From positions 607,319 to 627,318 of the forward strand of contig CAJNDS010000979.1 of NCBI GenBank assembly GCA_905221605.1: a DNA stretch of 20,000 nucleotides, read 5' to 3'. This document shows, in pieces, positions 6,629 through 13,914 of this stretch. Position 1 is the stretch's first letter. Each line of letters opens with the position of its first letter. Under the pieces are notes generated by a model, which worked only from the letters and a program-made list of their open reading frames with translations, was not told where the DNA came from and ran no database searches. This DNA comes from Symbiodinium natans (lineage: Eukaryota; Sar; Dinophyceae; Suessiales; Symbiodiniaceae). A program made the translations under genes and the position numbers.

Positions 6629-6736
6629 TGTTGCTTACTGTTTGGGAAGGGAGGAGGAGCTCCAGGGTTCGTGAGCTTTGGGTCTTCGATGTGTTTTGTT
6701 GGACATGTTGTACTTCAATACCCAGAGAGCCCAATA

Positions 6737-6829
6737 CCCAGAGAGCCCAATACCCCTTAATTAAGGGATGGGACCCTTGATATGGTTTAAGGTATGTTGC
6801 GTAATTAAGGTGTATTGGGCTCTTTGGGT
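6737..6829. mobile_element. Family B palindromic element, copy B4 (best copy)
   Basis: CCCAGAGAGCCCAATACCCC and CTTAATTAAGG at the left, mirrored by TAATTAAGGTGTATTGGGCT and CTTTGGG at the right. TA flanks both sides (CAATA and TACCC). The first 16 bp of the left terminus are duplicated in tandem at 6721-6736. Confidence 0.75.
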
Positions 6830-6976
6830 ACCCCTAAACTAAGGACTATACCGGAGAACATATATAGAGATGCTTAGTGTGATTGAAACTCGATGTTCCT
6901 TGCTTGGCTCTTTGGGTTCTCAAGCCCCAGAGTCCCTTTAAGAGGGGAATCCTTACATCATGATGTCTTGGGGGGG

Positions 6977-7114
6977 ACAGGATTTTGGAACCACTTGCCA
7001 GTACTCTTGGAGGAACCCCCTGTGCAGAGCAATAGCCCACACTTGCGACAGCTGTTTGGGTCGCAGTCCATCACTAGTATTCTGCGCGACTACTCCCGGG
7101 GGAAGCAAAGGTAG
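6977..7114 (+). CDS. Exon-like segment ending in a stop
   Basis: Frame reads TGFWNHLPVLLEEPPVQSNS, then PHLRQLFGSQSITSILRDYS and RGKQR before TAG 7112-7114. Good codon appearance; could be a terminal exon. Upstream (6896-6960) is a degenerate family B remnant (GGCTCTTTGGG). Product not recognised. Confidence 0.4.
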   Translation, partial: TGFWNHLPVLLEEPPVQSNSPHLRQLFGSQSITSILRDYSRGKQR

Positions 7115-7349
7115 CTAAGCTTGCTGAGGAGGAAACGTTGGGGGGTAGTACAGAGCAGGGTAGTAGGGAGGCCGGTAGTTGAAGACTTGCCAAAACACCT
7201 CTCCTAGGGGAGTTCAGGGAGTTCCTGGGCTTTTGAGCAAGACATCTAGGGTAGTTCCATGGTCCGTCAATATGGTCCCTCACCTGGTTGTAAAGTGTAT
7301 AAGGTTTCCAAATCAAGGACCCATACTACAGGCCCTTGTTTAACCCCTC
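7115..7349. other. Spacer without supported features
   Basis: No telomeric units. A minus-strand frame at 7074-7316 (80 codons) overlaps the exon-like segment and is probably a chance frame. Confidence 0.3.
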
Positions 7350-7397
7350 TAGGGTTTAGGGTGTAGGGTGTAGGGTGTAGGGTGTAGGGTTTAGGGC
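7350..7397 (+). repeat. Telomeric array with GGGTGTA block
   Basis: Four consecutive GGGTGTA units bracketed by GGGTTTA units. Confidence 0.85.
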
Positions 7398-7426
7398 GAA
7401 GCGCGAAAAAAACATTTGGGCCGTGA

Positions 7427-7682
7427 GGTTGGATTTGGGATGGCACGAGGCCTCAACATCCGAAGCCCGAAGACTCCTACTACTTGCTTAAGAATCCCAA
7501 AAGAGCAAAAACATGTTAATCTCCCTATGTTACCCTTAATAAGGAAGATTTTTTTGTTTTTTGGGGGGGTTCTTAAGCAATTAGTAGATTCGGGCGATGC
7601 TCAGGGCGATGATGCCGTCGTAAAGCTGCAGCGGAGCGAGCGGCGGCCTCTCCTTGGATTTACTTTCCGTACTGGTTCTTAG
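7427..7682 (+). CDS. Exon-like segment split by element A4
   Basis: The left part (frame ending in TRPQHPKPE) and right part (DSGDAQGDDAVVKLQRSERR, then PLLGFTFRTGS and TAG) join in one open frame of about 46 codons when A4 and one copy of its imperfect 5-bp duplication are removed. Unspliced, a different left frame also reads straight through the element. The joined version is more protein-like. Product unknown. Confidence 0.4.
7477..7586. mobile_element. Family A palindromic element, copy A4
   Basis: Left CTACTACTTGCTTAAGAATC, right GGTTCTTAAGCAATTAGTA; flanks GACTC (7472-7476) and GATTC (7587-7591). The plus strand is open throughout and ends in GVLKQLV, as does A3 on its own strand. No GT lies between the exon-like left flank and 7514, so splicing here would need a non-GT donor. 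Confidence 0.8.
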
Positions 7683-7758
7683 TAGGGGATGAGGGACTTA
7701 CCCCATAAAGAGGTTTATAGAGGGGGCTGACTCTTACCTAATTCCTTCATCCCCTGCC
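7681..7758. mobile_element. Short inverted-repeat element, unassigned family
   Basis: AGTAGGGGATGAGGGACTTA at the left is mirrored by CTAATTCCTTCATCCCCTGCC at the right, 78 bp in all. It resembles family D in its GGGATGAGG arm but is shorter. Confidence 0.45.
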
Positions 7759-7901
7759 AATTGAGAGCCCCGTAGGGCGGGAGAGGACACCAGGCCCATG
7801 GGATAATCCCCAGCACTTCCGGGTAAGTCCCAAGCCCTTTGCACCCATCTCTCGCAGGGCCCCCCGCAAGTTGTTAGTCCATCAGTCCCCTAAACGGCAA
7901 T

Positions 7902-7941
7902 CCCTAAATCCTGAACCCTAAACCCTAAACCCTAAACCCCC
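7902..7941 (-). repeat. Telomeric array (CCCTAAA) with 5-bp flanking repeat
   Basis: Five units; GGCAA occurs at 7896-7900 and 7943-7947. Five bases is little above chance. Confidence 0.8.
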
Positions 7942-8050
7942 TGGCAAAAAACACGCCTAAACCTTCGAAGGGCTAGCAGGGATTCCGCCACTCAATTCCC
8001 ACATCAACCTCAGGCCTTAACAGAAACCTAAGCCCTACAACCTTCCTTTC

Positions 8051-8291
8051 CCACTACTTGCTTATGAACCCCGCCCCCCCCCCCCAAACAAAAAAAATAA
8101 AAGTAAAATAAAATAAACAAGAAAATAATACTAATAATAATACTGGTAATAGTAATAGTAAGAATGATAATAACACATTCTTCCTTATAAGGGCAATATG
8201 TATATATATATATATATATTTCTATATAGGGATCATTATCTTTTCTTTTTTTTTCTGGGGGGGGGGGGTGTTCTGAAGAAGCAAGTAGTAG
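8051..8291. mobile_element. Family A palindromic element, copy A5, expanded
   Basis: Termini CCACTACTTGCTTATGAACC and TTCTGAAGAAGCAAGTAGTAG, flanked by TTTC at 8047-8050 and 8292-8295. The core ATTCTTCCTTATAAGGGCAAT is retained, but the copy is stretched to about 240 bp by poly-C/poly-G, AAATAATACTAATAAT-type and TA microsatellites. Confidence 0.7.
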
Positions 8292-8350
8292 TTTCGAAAG
8301 CCGCCAGAAGAGTTGGGCTGGTAGGGCGGGGGGGGGGGGGGGAAGTTCTC

Positions 8351-8378
8351 AGGGTCTAGGGTTTAGGGTTTAGAGTTT
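8351..8378 (+). repeat. Short telomeric array next to a G tract
   Basis: Three to four units (first one TCTAGGG), 10 bp after a run of G at about 8327-8342. Confidence 0.8.
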
Positions 8379-8436
8379 CGGGAGTCTGGGGTCTAGGATT
8401 CCTGATGTTAAGAGCATTGTTTTGGTCCAAGTTTAG

Positions 8437-8621
8437 GTGGTGGATAGTCAGGTCCAGTCTCAGGGAGCACGAAGCCCTGGAAGGCCTGGTCAAGGAGAGC
8501 TGGCTTCAGCAATGGGTCTTGGGTGGTGTGATCCATGTGCTGAGGTGGCTAATGCAGACCCATACCAGAAAAGCCACTTGAGCAAGCGGGGGGGCTACAA
8601 GTCTCGATGGCAGAGGGCAAG
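8437..8621 (+). CDS. Exon-like segment with consensus donor
   Basis: Open frame containing GQGELASAMGLGWCDPCAEV and ANADPYQKSHLSKRGG, ending at GCAAG|GTAAGAG, a textbook 5' splice site. A start at 8437 is possible, though the frame may begin upstream. The next exon would follow the GA-rich intron in phase. Two Cys are spaced CDPC. Product not recognised. Confidence 0.45.
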
Positions 8622-8682
8622 GTAAGAGAGTGAGAGAGAGAGAGAGAGAGTGAGAGAGAGAGAGAGAGTGAGGGAGAGTGAG
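8622..8682 (+). repeat. GA-rich candidate intron
   Basis: Begins GTAAGAG, ends GTGAG and consists almost wholly of (GA)n with GTGA interruptions; 61 bp. GT and AG ends give a phase-2 join between flanking open frames. Confidence 0.4.
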
Positions 8683-8743
8683 CCAGTTGTGCCAGAGCAG
8701 AGACGTCCGAGGGCATGACAGGTGGCTTCAGCTCTTGATGGGC
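8683..8743 (+). CDS. Exon-like segment after the GA-rich intron
   Basis: Continues the 8437-8621 frame as (S)QLCQSRDVRGHDRWLQLLMG before TGA. A GT at CATGACAG|GTGG (about 8721) may end the exon earlier, with TTTTCCACAG (8761) as the next acceptor. Confidence 0.3.
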
Positions 8744-8795
8744 TGAAATCATTTTCCACAGCAGTGAGCTGAATGGGCAAATGCCGGCTAATCTT

Positions 8796-8881
8796 GACCT
8801 GCGCGCTGGAGGACATCACTGCCATGTACCGCGTGCTGCTCCGCAATCTCAACTACGATAGCGTGAGGCCTGGGAGTTGTG
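8796..8881 (+). CDS. Exon-like segment before an array-containing intron
   Basis: Frame reads TCALEDITAMYRVLLRNLNY and then DSVRPGSC. A GT at 8882 gives a phase-1 end. Codons such as GAG GAC ATC and CTG CTC CGC look genuinely coding. The upstream border is unclear because the frame has a TGA at about 8769. Confidence 0.35.
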
Positions 8882-8937
8882 GTGCAGTGCATTGAGGGTT
8901 TAGGGTTTCGGGTTTAGCGTTTAGGGTTTAGGGTTAG
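8882..8937 (+). repeat. Telomeric array as candidate GT-AG intron
   Basis: GTGCAG...GGGTTAG, 56 bp, about 40 of them TTTAGGG/TTTCGGG/TTTAGCG units. Splicing joins 8796-8881 to 8938-9079 with an open frame. Because TTTAGGG contains both GT and AG, such borders are easy to find in arrays, so this is suggestive only. Confidence 0.4.
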
Positions 8938-9079
8938 CTCGTGTCAAAGCTCCTAGCCAACGAAGGAAGATCTTCGCGCGCGCTTTCGAGGATATGGCGT
9001 CCTTGTTTCTGCAGAGGCGGGTAATTCTGCTGTTTGGAGGTCAGGCTCTTCAGGCTTTCTGGCCTTCATGCCTTCGCAC
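8938..9079 (+). CDS. Exon-like segment
   Basis: Reads RVKAPSQRRKIFARAFEDMA, SLFLQRRVILLFGGQALQAF up to the next array, 47 codons without a stop. An earlier GT (CAGAGGCGG|GTAATT, 9020) could end the exon. A competing open frame (LVSKLLANEG) covers the first third. Confidence 0.35.
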
Positions 9080-9125
9080 GGGTTTAGGGTTTAGGGTTTG
9101 GGGTTTAGGGTTTAGGGTTTAGGCT
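9080..9125 (+). repeat. Telomeric array
   Basis: Six units, one TTTGGGG. Confidence 0.9.
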
Positions 9126-9283
9126 TTATTGCTCAGATTCCGGAATCTCAGCTTGCAATACTTCAGGGTTCGAGGTGTCAAAAATCAAGCTTCATGACGT
9201 GGAAGCCAACGCGGCACGGTAGTCTGCAAACAGTCGACAACGATGTGCTGAGTGGGAGAGGGAGAATGAAGTCGCTCCTCCTC

Positions 9284-9322
9284 TAACCCTAAACCCTAAA
9301 CCCTGAACCCTAAACCCTAAAT
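9284..9322 (-). repeat. Telomeric array (CCCTAAA)
   Basis: Five units, one CCCTGAA. Confidence 0.85.
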
Positions 9323-9438
9323 AGTTCTTCCACTGTTCTTCCTCGTGCATGCTGATTGGGGATGGTGGCACACTCCAATCTCTCAGTTCTGAGCCCCCAA
9401 GCCTGAATCCCCATGTGGGGCCTGTTCTAAATTAGAGT

Positions 9439-9546
9439 TTGGTAGCCCAGTGGTGCCCTTTGATCCGTTCTTTTGGGGGTTCGAATCAGTAACCCAACCT
9501 CAACAAGGGCTACCCTCATATCATAACCTGGCTCCTGGGCTACCAA
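9439..9546. mobile_element. Family F palindromic element, copy F3
   Basis: Perfect 12-bp terminal inverted repeats TTGGTAGCCCAG / CTGGGCTACCAA enclosing 84 bp. No clear target duplication. A tRNA-like A-box word (TAGCCCAGTGG) and B-box word (GGTTCGAATC) occur inside, but no tRNA folds here. Confidence 0.7.
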
Positions 9547-9645
9547 GATAGGAGGCTCTAACAGTCGAGCCCCCTGCTTTCTTAAATGGACCAACCCCCC
9601 CCGGAGGGGGGTATCCCTTTTTGAGGGGTTCCAATAATGAGGATG

Positions 9646-9765
9646 TTAGGGGTACCTTTGTTGTGGGGAAATGCCCAAATCGGTGTCTTGCCGGGTAGCA
9701 TTTTGGGTTACGCTAGGGGTACCCCGATTCTGGGAAATGCCCAAATCGGTGTCTTGCCAGGTTAG
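9646..9765 (+). repeat. Tandem pair of a 66-bp unit
   Basis: A 27-bp block beginning GGGAAATGCCCAAATCGG is identical at 9666-9692 and 9732-9758, with flanking TAGGGGTACC shared as well. The pair is preceded by GGAGGGGGGTATCCC. Confidence 0.8.
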
Positions 9766-9801
9766 AGCAAGAGATTGCAGCCCCTTCACCGCCCTACTCG
9801 G

Positions 9802-10046
9802 ATGGCCTTCGGCTCAGTCGCCCTTGAGACAGAGGTTGGGGTAGCTCTGTCTTCAGGACCGGAAAATGTGCGACAGAAGCCCGACGAAGAGCTTAGGACG
9901 CAGAAGTTCCTCAGGGGATGTAGTTGCTCATAAACTCTGAAGCTCCGAGTTTGAATGTACGCGGACACCTGCATTTCCTCACCGGAGCCCAAGCAAAGCT
10001 GGCCTCCATCCAGCCTTCAAATCTGTGTGAAGTTGCACATACTCCT
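9802..10046 (+). CDS. Exon-like region, frame ambiguous
   Basis: ATG at 9802 opens a 43-codon frame (MAFGSVALETEVGVALSSGP, then ENVRQKPDEELRTQKF) to TAA 9931. A second frame, 9924-10046, reads LLINSEAPSLNVRGHLHFLT and GAQAKLASIQPSNLCEVAHT. An intron or a frameshift may join them. A minus frame (9786-9992) is also open. Coding on plus is my preference. Confidence 0.3.
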
Positions 10047-10103
10047 TAGGTCTTAGGGTTTGGGTTTTTTGGTTTTTTTGGGTTTTCAACTTTTTGGGGT
10101 TTC

Positions 10104-10136
10104 GGGTTTAGGGTTTAGGGTTTAGGGTTTAGGGTT
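10104..10136 (+). repeat. Telomeric array after T/G-rich lead-in
   Basis: Four perfect units, preceded from about 10054 by GGGTTTTTTGG-type degenerate sequence. Confidence 0.85.
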
Positions 10137-10141
10137 TTTTG

Positions 10142-10237
10142 CAAGCACAGCCGCCCATCTTCTTCTTGGGCGGCGAGCAGAAGTACGGTCCACTAAATAT
10201 TGGGAGAAGATTTATATTTGGTGGTGGTCTCTTTAAA
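10142..10237 (+). CDS. Weak exon-like segment
   Basis: Opens just after the array; reads QAQPPIFFLGGEQKYGPLNI and runs to a TAG. A minus-strand frame of 151 codons (10129-10584) overlaps but crosses the array, element F4 and a poly-C tract, so it is probably spurious. Confidence 0.22.
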
Positions 10238-10397
10238 TAGGGTCTCTGTTTAGGGTTCTTATAAGGGTATCCAGGGGCTATATTGAGGTAGAAGGGTAAC
10301 AAATACAAGGAGGCCACAGGGCTGAATAAGAGAGGATGGTTTCCCCGTGGCGTCCCCAGATGCAGTAGATGGCAGGCCTGCCCTCCCTCAAAATCCT

Positions 10398-10497
10398 TAG
10401 TAGCCCATTGCCCTTTTTGTTGGGTTATGGATTGCCTTATAAAACAACCAACCCGAAAAAGGGTGCCCTTGTCATAATATGGATACTGGGCTACCAA
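10398..10497. mobile_element. Family F palindromic element, copy F4
   Basis: Left TTAGTAGCCCATTGCCCTTT, right AAGGGTGCCCTTGTCATAAT...GGGCTACCAA. Shares termini and the CCCTTTTT motif with F1-F3; 100 bp. Confidence 0.6.
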
Positions 10498-10593
10498 GAA
10501 ACTGATGCTTACATACGGCCCCGTAGAGTAAGCAAAGCCTAAGCAAGTAGTGAAGAGTGTGACAACAATCCCCCCCCCCCCCACATTTTCTTA

Positions 10594-10740
10594 TTCGGAA
10601 CAGACCTCCCAGATAGCAGCTCGAGTTGTTCTCCCTTCTCCCCCAAAAAGACGCCTTCAACAAAGACCCCGCCCCGAGAACCTGACGAAGCAGGTACCAA
10701 CGAAGCCAGCGTCTCTTCTTTGAGAGTTGCAAGAACTTGA
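10594..10740 (+). CDS. Ser/Pro-rich terminal exon-like segment
   Basis: Reads FGTDLPDSSSSCSPFSPKKT, PSTKTPPREPDEAGTNEASV, SSLRVART, then TGA 10738-10740. The low-complexity, Ser/Pro/Thr/Glu-rich tail with proper stop looks like a disordered C terminus. Preceded by a poly-C tract (10570-10582). A minus frame on the same DNA is open but less protein-like. Confidence 0.4.
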   Translation, partial: FGTDLPDSSSSCSPFSPKKTPSTKTPPREPDEAGTNEASVSSLRVART

Positions 10741-10754
10741 GAATTTCTCGGGTT

Positions 10755-10785
10755 CCCTAAACCCTAAACCCTAAACCCTAAGCCC
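10755..10785 (-). repeat. Telomeric array (CCCTAAA)
   Basis: Four units. Confidence 0.85.
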
Positions 10786-10807
10786 CAATCCCCATGGTTT
10801 CGGGGGC

Positions 10808-11015
10808 GGCTTCAGCCGAGCTTCACGGACTTATTTGGTCTTGTTGTTGGCGGTGGGAAAAGCATGGGGAGGCTTCGGGGTTTAGGGTGTAGGGTTTAGG
10901 GTTTAGGGTTTAGGGCTTAGGGTTTAGGGCGGGTCTTCGGGGGTTGGGCTCCGAGGTGTGGGCTGCTCCTTGGGCGATCGGCTGCTGCTAGTCTGGTCCC
11001 CGGAGAGCATGGGTT
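10808..11015 (+). CDS. Exon-like segment split by a telomeric array, ended by A6
   Basis: Left part reads GFSRASRTYLVLLLAVGKAW. Removing the array and one 8-bp repeat (CTTCGGGG) lets the frame continue GGFGGWAPRCGLLLGRSAAA and SLVPGEHGF up to element A6. A second frame is also open across the restored site. Product unknown. Confidence 0.35.
10881..10934 (+). repeat. Telomeric array with 8-bp flanking direct repeats
   Basis: About seven units, including GGGTGTA and GGGCTTA, between CTTCGGGG (10873-10880) and CTTCGGGG (10935-10942). Confidence 0.9.
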
Positions 11016-11142
11016 CTGCTATTTGCCTAGGAACCCCCCAGCAATAAATGATAGTGTAGTCCCTGTATTGCCCTTTTAAAAGGAAGATGTTTTTTTGTTT
11101 TTTTTTTTTTTTTGGGGGGGGGGGCTTCTAAGCAAATGGTAG
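11016..11142. mobile_element. Family A palindromic element, copy A6
   Basis: Left CTGCTATTTGCCTAGGAACC, right GGCTTCTAAGCAAATGGTAG; core TTGCCCTTTTAAAAGGAAGA; long T and G tracts near the right end. About 127 bp. No clear target duplication. Confidence 0.7.
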
Positions 11143-11854
11143 TGTCAAGGGGCTTTCGGTATGGTGATAGTGAGCGCTGCATTCTGCAGGGCTTCAGGTG
11201 CACCCTGGGACGAGGGGATCATTACGATCATTTGTTGGGATTTTCCCCCTTGTACTAACAGTTCTTAATGGGGATTCTAATGGGGGTACTATCCTATTAA
11301 AAACTCTTAAAACGGGGGGGTCTTTATGACTGTTTTTGTTACTTTGGATGCCTGTGATTTTGGTTACTATTCTTACTCATGAGATGTTGCCATGCATTTT
11401 GTAAGTCCCACTTGCTGTTTTTTTCTTTTTGTAAACAAGACTCCTATTAGCAGATTGTCAGACATGCTTTTGTTTTAATATTGAGTTATGCTAAGATGCT
11501 ATTTACGTATCATACGACCAATTGGCAGACTCGACTTATCATCAATGCTTTGGTTGCTCTCATTGTTGCAAACTCGTTTTATCTTTGTTGTTTTTTTGTT
11601 TGGGCACGTCATCCGGGGGGCTTGGGCCGGGTTTGCGAGGTTGAGTCGTCGAAGAAGATTGGAAGGCTATGGTTTAGGGGTCAAGAGGTATCCAGTGCCG
11701 CACTCCTGATGCCTTGCTGGGTTTGTGGTACACACGGCGGGCATTCGTGTTGAGTTCAGGCGCCTTTCATGCTAGGATCTAGACTCTGAATCCTCCACAT
11801 GTATCCTCCACATGTTTCGAACCCCGGGCAGTCCAAAGCACGCGGTGAGAGTTT
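11143..11854. other. AT-richer, array-free stretch
   Basis: About 0.7 kb with no telomeric units. Roughly 11230-11600 is T-rich and differs in base use from its neighbours. Overlapping 73- and 90-codon frames at 11481-11753 have hydrophobic residues from T-rich DNA and do not convince me. Could be intergenic or a long intron; GTAAGTCCC at 11401 is donor-like. Confidence 0.3.
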
Positions 11855-11932
11855 TCGTTGGCACGTTTTCACCTCGAACCGCATGAGGACTTTGCCTACC
11901 TCAACACCGAGCTGGAGAAGCTCACAGGCGGG
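11855..11932 (+). CDS. Exon-like segment before a long array
   Basis: Reads HLEPHEDFAYLNTELEKLTG immediately before GGGGTTAGGGTTTAGGG. Acidic, helix-like and codon-plausible (GAC TTT GCC TAC CTC AAC). The right border coincides with the start of the array. Confidence 0.4.
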
Positions 11933-12054
11933 GTTAGGGTTTAGGGTTTAGGGTTTAGGGTTTAGGGTTAGGGTTTAGGGTTTAGGGTTTAGGGTTTAGG
12001 GTTTGGGGTTCAGGGTTTAGGGTTCAGGGTTCAGGGTTTAGGGTTTAGGGTTCA
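11933..12054 (+). repeat. Long telomeric array
   Basis: About 17 units: canonical in the first half, mixed with TTCAGGG and TTTGGGG towards the right end. Confidence 0.95.
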
Positions 12055-12074
12055 GTCTGTGTACTTCTGCATAG

Positions 12075-12188
12075 GATGCAGCCCTAGCAGGCGAAGTTGC
12101 GATGAAAAGTAAGATGCTGAGGCCGATGAAGATGATACTTCAAGGAAGAACGGCAACAATCATGATAAGGGTCGATCATGAATTCTGA
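12075..12188 (+). CDS. Exon-like segment with stop
   Basis: After GCATAG the frame reads DAALAGEVAMKSKMLRPMKM and ILQGRTATIMIRVDHEF, then TGA. An internal GTAAGA (12109) could act as a donor. Lies directly after the long array, matching the array/exon alternation seen elsewhere. Confidence 0.35.
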   Translation, partial: DAALAGEVAMKSKMLRPMKMILQGRTATIMIRVDHEF

Positions 12189-12690
12189 GCACAATTTCGG
12201 ATGGTCACGCGCGCGATATGATGGCGGCGAAAGAAAGTTAAGCATGGTCGATGTGTTTGAAAGGGTTGAACGCGGGCTTCGTGTAGCCTACTGGGCATCT
12301 GCAGCATGTCGAATAGCAAAGCTCACGCTTTAACTCCGACTTACCCCTCTCCCTCCGCCCTGTTGCTATTCCTACCTCATGCGAAGGCGGCCAGCGGATC
12401 GCATGACAAAGAGCTGATAAGCCGTAGCCACTACAGTCTAGGTCAAGTACGCCTAAGTATGCTTCGTCTGAAAGAGACGAAAACAAAAGGGTAACACTCC
12501 CAAAGGCCAAGGACGCGATAGTGTCGATAATTGTGTAGACTAGGGTTTAGGCTTTAGAGATTCACGGTTGGAGCGTTTTTGTTTTGATTCGGCTTCAGCG
12601 TACCGCATGGGTTAAGGGTTTCGTGCTTCGGGGTTTAGAGCTTGTTTGGTATTCTTAGGGTTGCAAGGGTTTAGTGGTAAGTGTCTAGGT
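12189..12690. other. Stretch with overlapping weak frames
   Basis: A minus frame (12238-12510, 90 codons) and a plus frame (12306-12494, 62 codons) overlap and I cannot choose between them. Degenerate TTTAGGG words lie at 12541-12560 and 12612-12675. Confidence 0.25.
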
Positions 12691-12693
12691 TCA

Positions 12694-12879
12694 GCCTCGG
12701 AATTCATGCTGCAGGAATCACAACCCCACTCGAGCGGCTTGTGTGCGATTTGGCCGATTTCTCAGCCAGCATACCAAGAAGGAGTCTGGTGGATGCAGGG
12801 TTTAGGCCAACAGAGAGCGCTATCTGTCTTATGCCAGTCGAAAGACATTGCTGAACATGGTAGTAGTAGAGGCTTATGA
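12694..12879 (+). CDS. Exon-like segment with stop
   Basis: After GGTTCAG the frame reads SASEFMLQESQPHSSGLCAI, WPISQPAYQEGVWWMQGLGQ, QRALSVLCQSKDIAEHGSSR, GL, TGA. The open frame itself starts at 12646 but its first part is telomere-derived. Product unknown. Confidence 0.35.
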   Translation, partial: ASEFMLQESQPHSSGLCAIWPISQPAYQEGVWWMQGLGQQRALSVLCQSKDIAEHGSSRGL

Positions 12880-13120
12880 ATCCCCTGCCGTTGATGGCTG
12901 TCTGGCTGGAGCTTCGGATATGTGGGGCGGGGGAGCATGTCTAAAGGCGTGGGCGGGGGGGCGGGGGTTTAAGGTTTAGGGTTCAGGGTTGTGTATCTGT
13001 GGTCTGCATCGACTAATTAGCTCCGATCTGCTTGTTTAGGTAGTATCGAGAGATTAGGTTGGGGCCTGCAGGTGTGAGTGTCGTACGCTTGTTTGCGCTA
13101 TTGGGGTTTATGGTCTAGCC
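12880..13120. other. G-rich spacer
   Basis: GGGGCGGGGG tracts at 12923-12967 and a short degenerate array (12968-12990). No supported gene. Confidence 0.4.
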
Positions 13121-13270
13121 TACTTGGAGGTTCATGGTACTTAGTCACCCAGTTGTGACTGCACACTGCACTTATAACCCTGTCATACCCTATTAGGGTA
13201 CTTAAGGGGCTTCTAGGTGGGATATAACTACACTTCAAATTGGGATATAAGCACCCTGAACCTCCAAGTA
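13121..13270. mobile_element. Family C palindromic element, copy C2
   Basis: Termini TACTTGGAGGTTCATGGTAC and CTGAACCTCCAAGTA; TA at each outer end fits a TA target duplication. The interior shares ACTTAAGGGGCTT with C1 but has no telomeric units, so it shows the state of C before insertion. Confidence 0.8.
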
Positions 13271-13372
13271 AGATTTTTTTGGCTGACCTTTGTGCTTTTA
13301 AGGCCTGGATGTCGAGAGTTGTGTGGATTCTCCTAGACCCAATCCACCAGGTTTCCAAAGCGACTTTTGGGC

Positions 13373-13480
13373 AACCCTAAACCCCAAACCCCAAACCCTA
13401 AACCCCAAACCCTAAACCTTAAACCCTAAACCCTAAACCCTGGACCCTGAACCCTGAACCCTGAACCCTGAACCCTCAAC
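13373..13480 (-). repeat. Telomeric array with CCCTGAA block
   Basis: CCCCAAA and CCCTAAA units followed by five CCCTGAA-type units. Confidence 0.9.
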
Positions 13481-13573
13481 TCAACTCTCAGCCCTTTACC
13501 CCGACACCCCCAACACGTTGCAGCGAGATCCAACATCTTCTGACAAAGCTTCCAGAGGATGCGCCGGGGCCCC

Positions 13574-13608
13574 GGGTTTAAGGTTTAGGGTTTAGGGTTT
13601 AGGGTTCA
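13574..13608 (+). repeat. Telomeric array
   Basis: Four to five units, starting GGGTTTAAGG and ending TTCAG. Confidence 0.85.
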
Positions 13609-13613
13609 GCTCG

Positions 13614-13722
13614 GCTTTGCTAGGATGCCCAGTAGTGGCATTATTCCCTTTTTGGGGGGGTTAGGTTCCCTTGCAAACCCTTTAAGCAAAAAAGGGTACC
13701 ATTTTTAATCCTGGGTTACTGG
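13614..13722. mobile_element. Family F element, copy F2
   Basis: GCTTTGCTAGGATGCCCAGT...TCCCTTTTTGG...TTAGGTTCCC...AAAAGGGTACC...ATCCTGGGTTACTGG. Same order as F1 without the nested A element. Termini are imperfect inverted repeats around CCCAGTA. Confidence 0.6.
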
Positions 13723-13726
13723 TTGG

Positions 13727-13914
13727 GGTTTGGTTCGGGTATAGTTCGGATTTAGTTAGGGATTGGTTTGGGGTTTAGTCGGGGTTTCGTTCGGGTTCAG
13801 GTAGGGTTTCGGTTGCGTTTAGTTGGGGTTTTGTTCGGGTTTATTTAGGGATGGGTTAGTGTTTAGTTCGGCTCTAGTTAGGGTTTAGCTCGGGTTTAGT
13901 TGGGGATTGGTCAG
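13727..13914 (+). repeat. 11-bp minisatellite, telomere-like
   Basis: 188 bp split cleanly into 17 degenerate units (16 of 11 bp, one of 12 bp) of consensus GGTTTAGTTNG, for example GGTATAGTTCG, GGTTTAGCTCG, GGTTTAGTTGG. It abuts element F2. The period is 11, not 7, so it is not a simple degenerate telomeric array. Confidence 0.85.

Noticed and set aside
8549-8852. Minus frames with SLSLSLSL repeats
   Set aside because: Translation of the GA microsatellite.
9432-9500. tRNA-like A and B boxes (TAGCCCAGTGG and GGTTCGAATC)
   Set aside because: The T stem cannot pair and no acceptor stem forms; the words fall inside element F3 and the other F copies lack them. No tRNA gene or SINE call made.
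10129-10584. 151-codon minus-strand open frame
   Set aside because: It runs through a telomeric array, element F4 and a poly-C tract, so it is made of unrelated parts.
11812-11830. TTTCGAACCCCGG as a minus-strand tRNA T arm
   Set aside because: No complementary stem or A box at the right distance.
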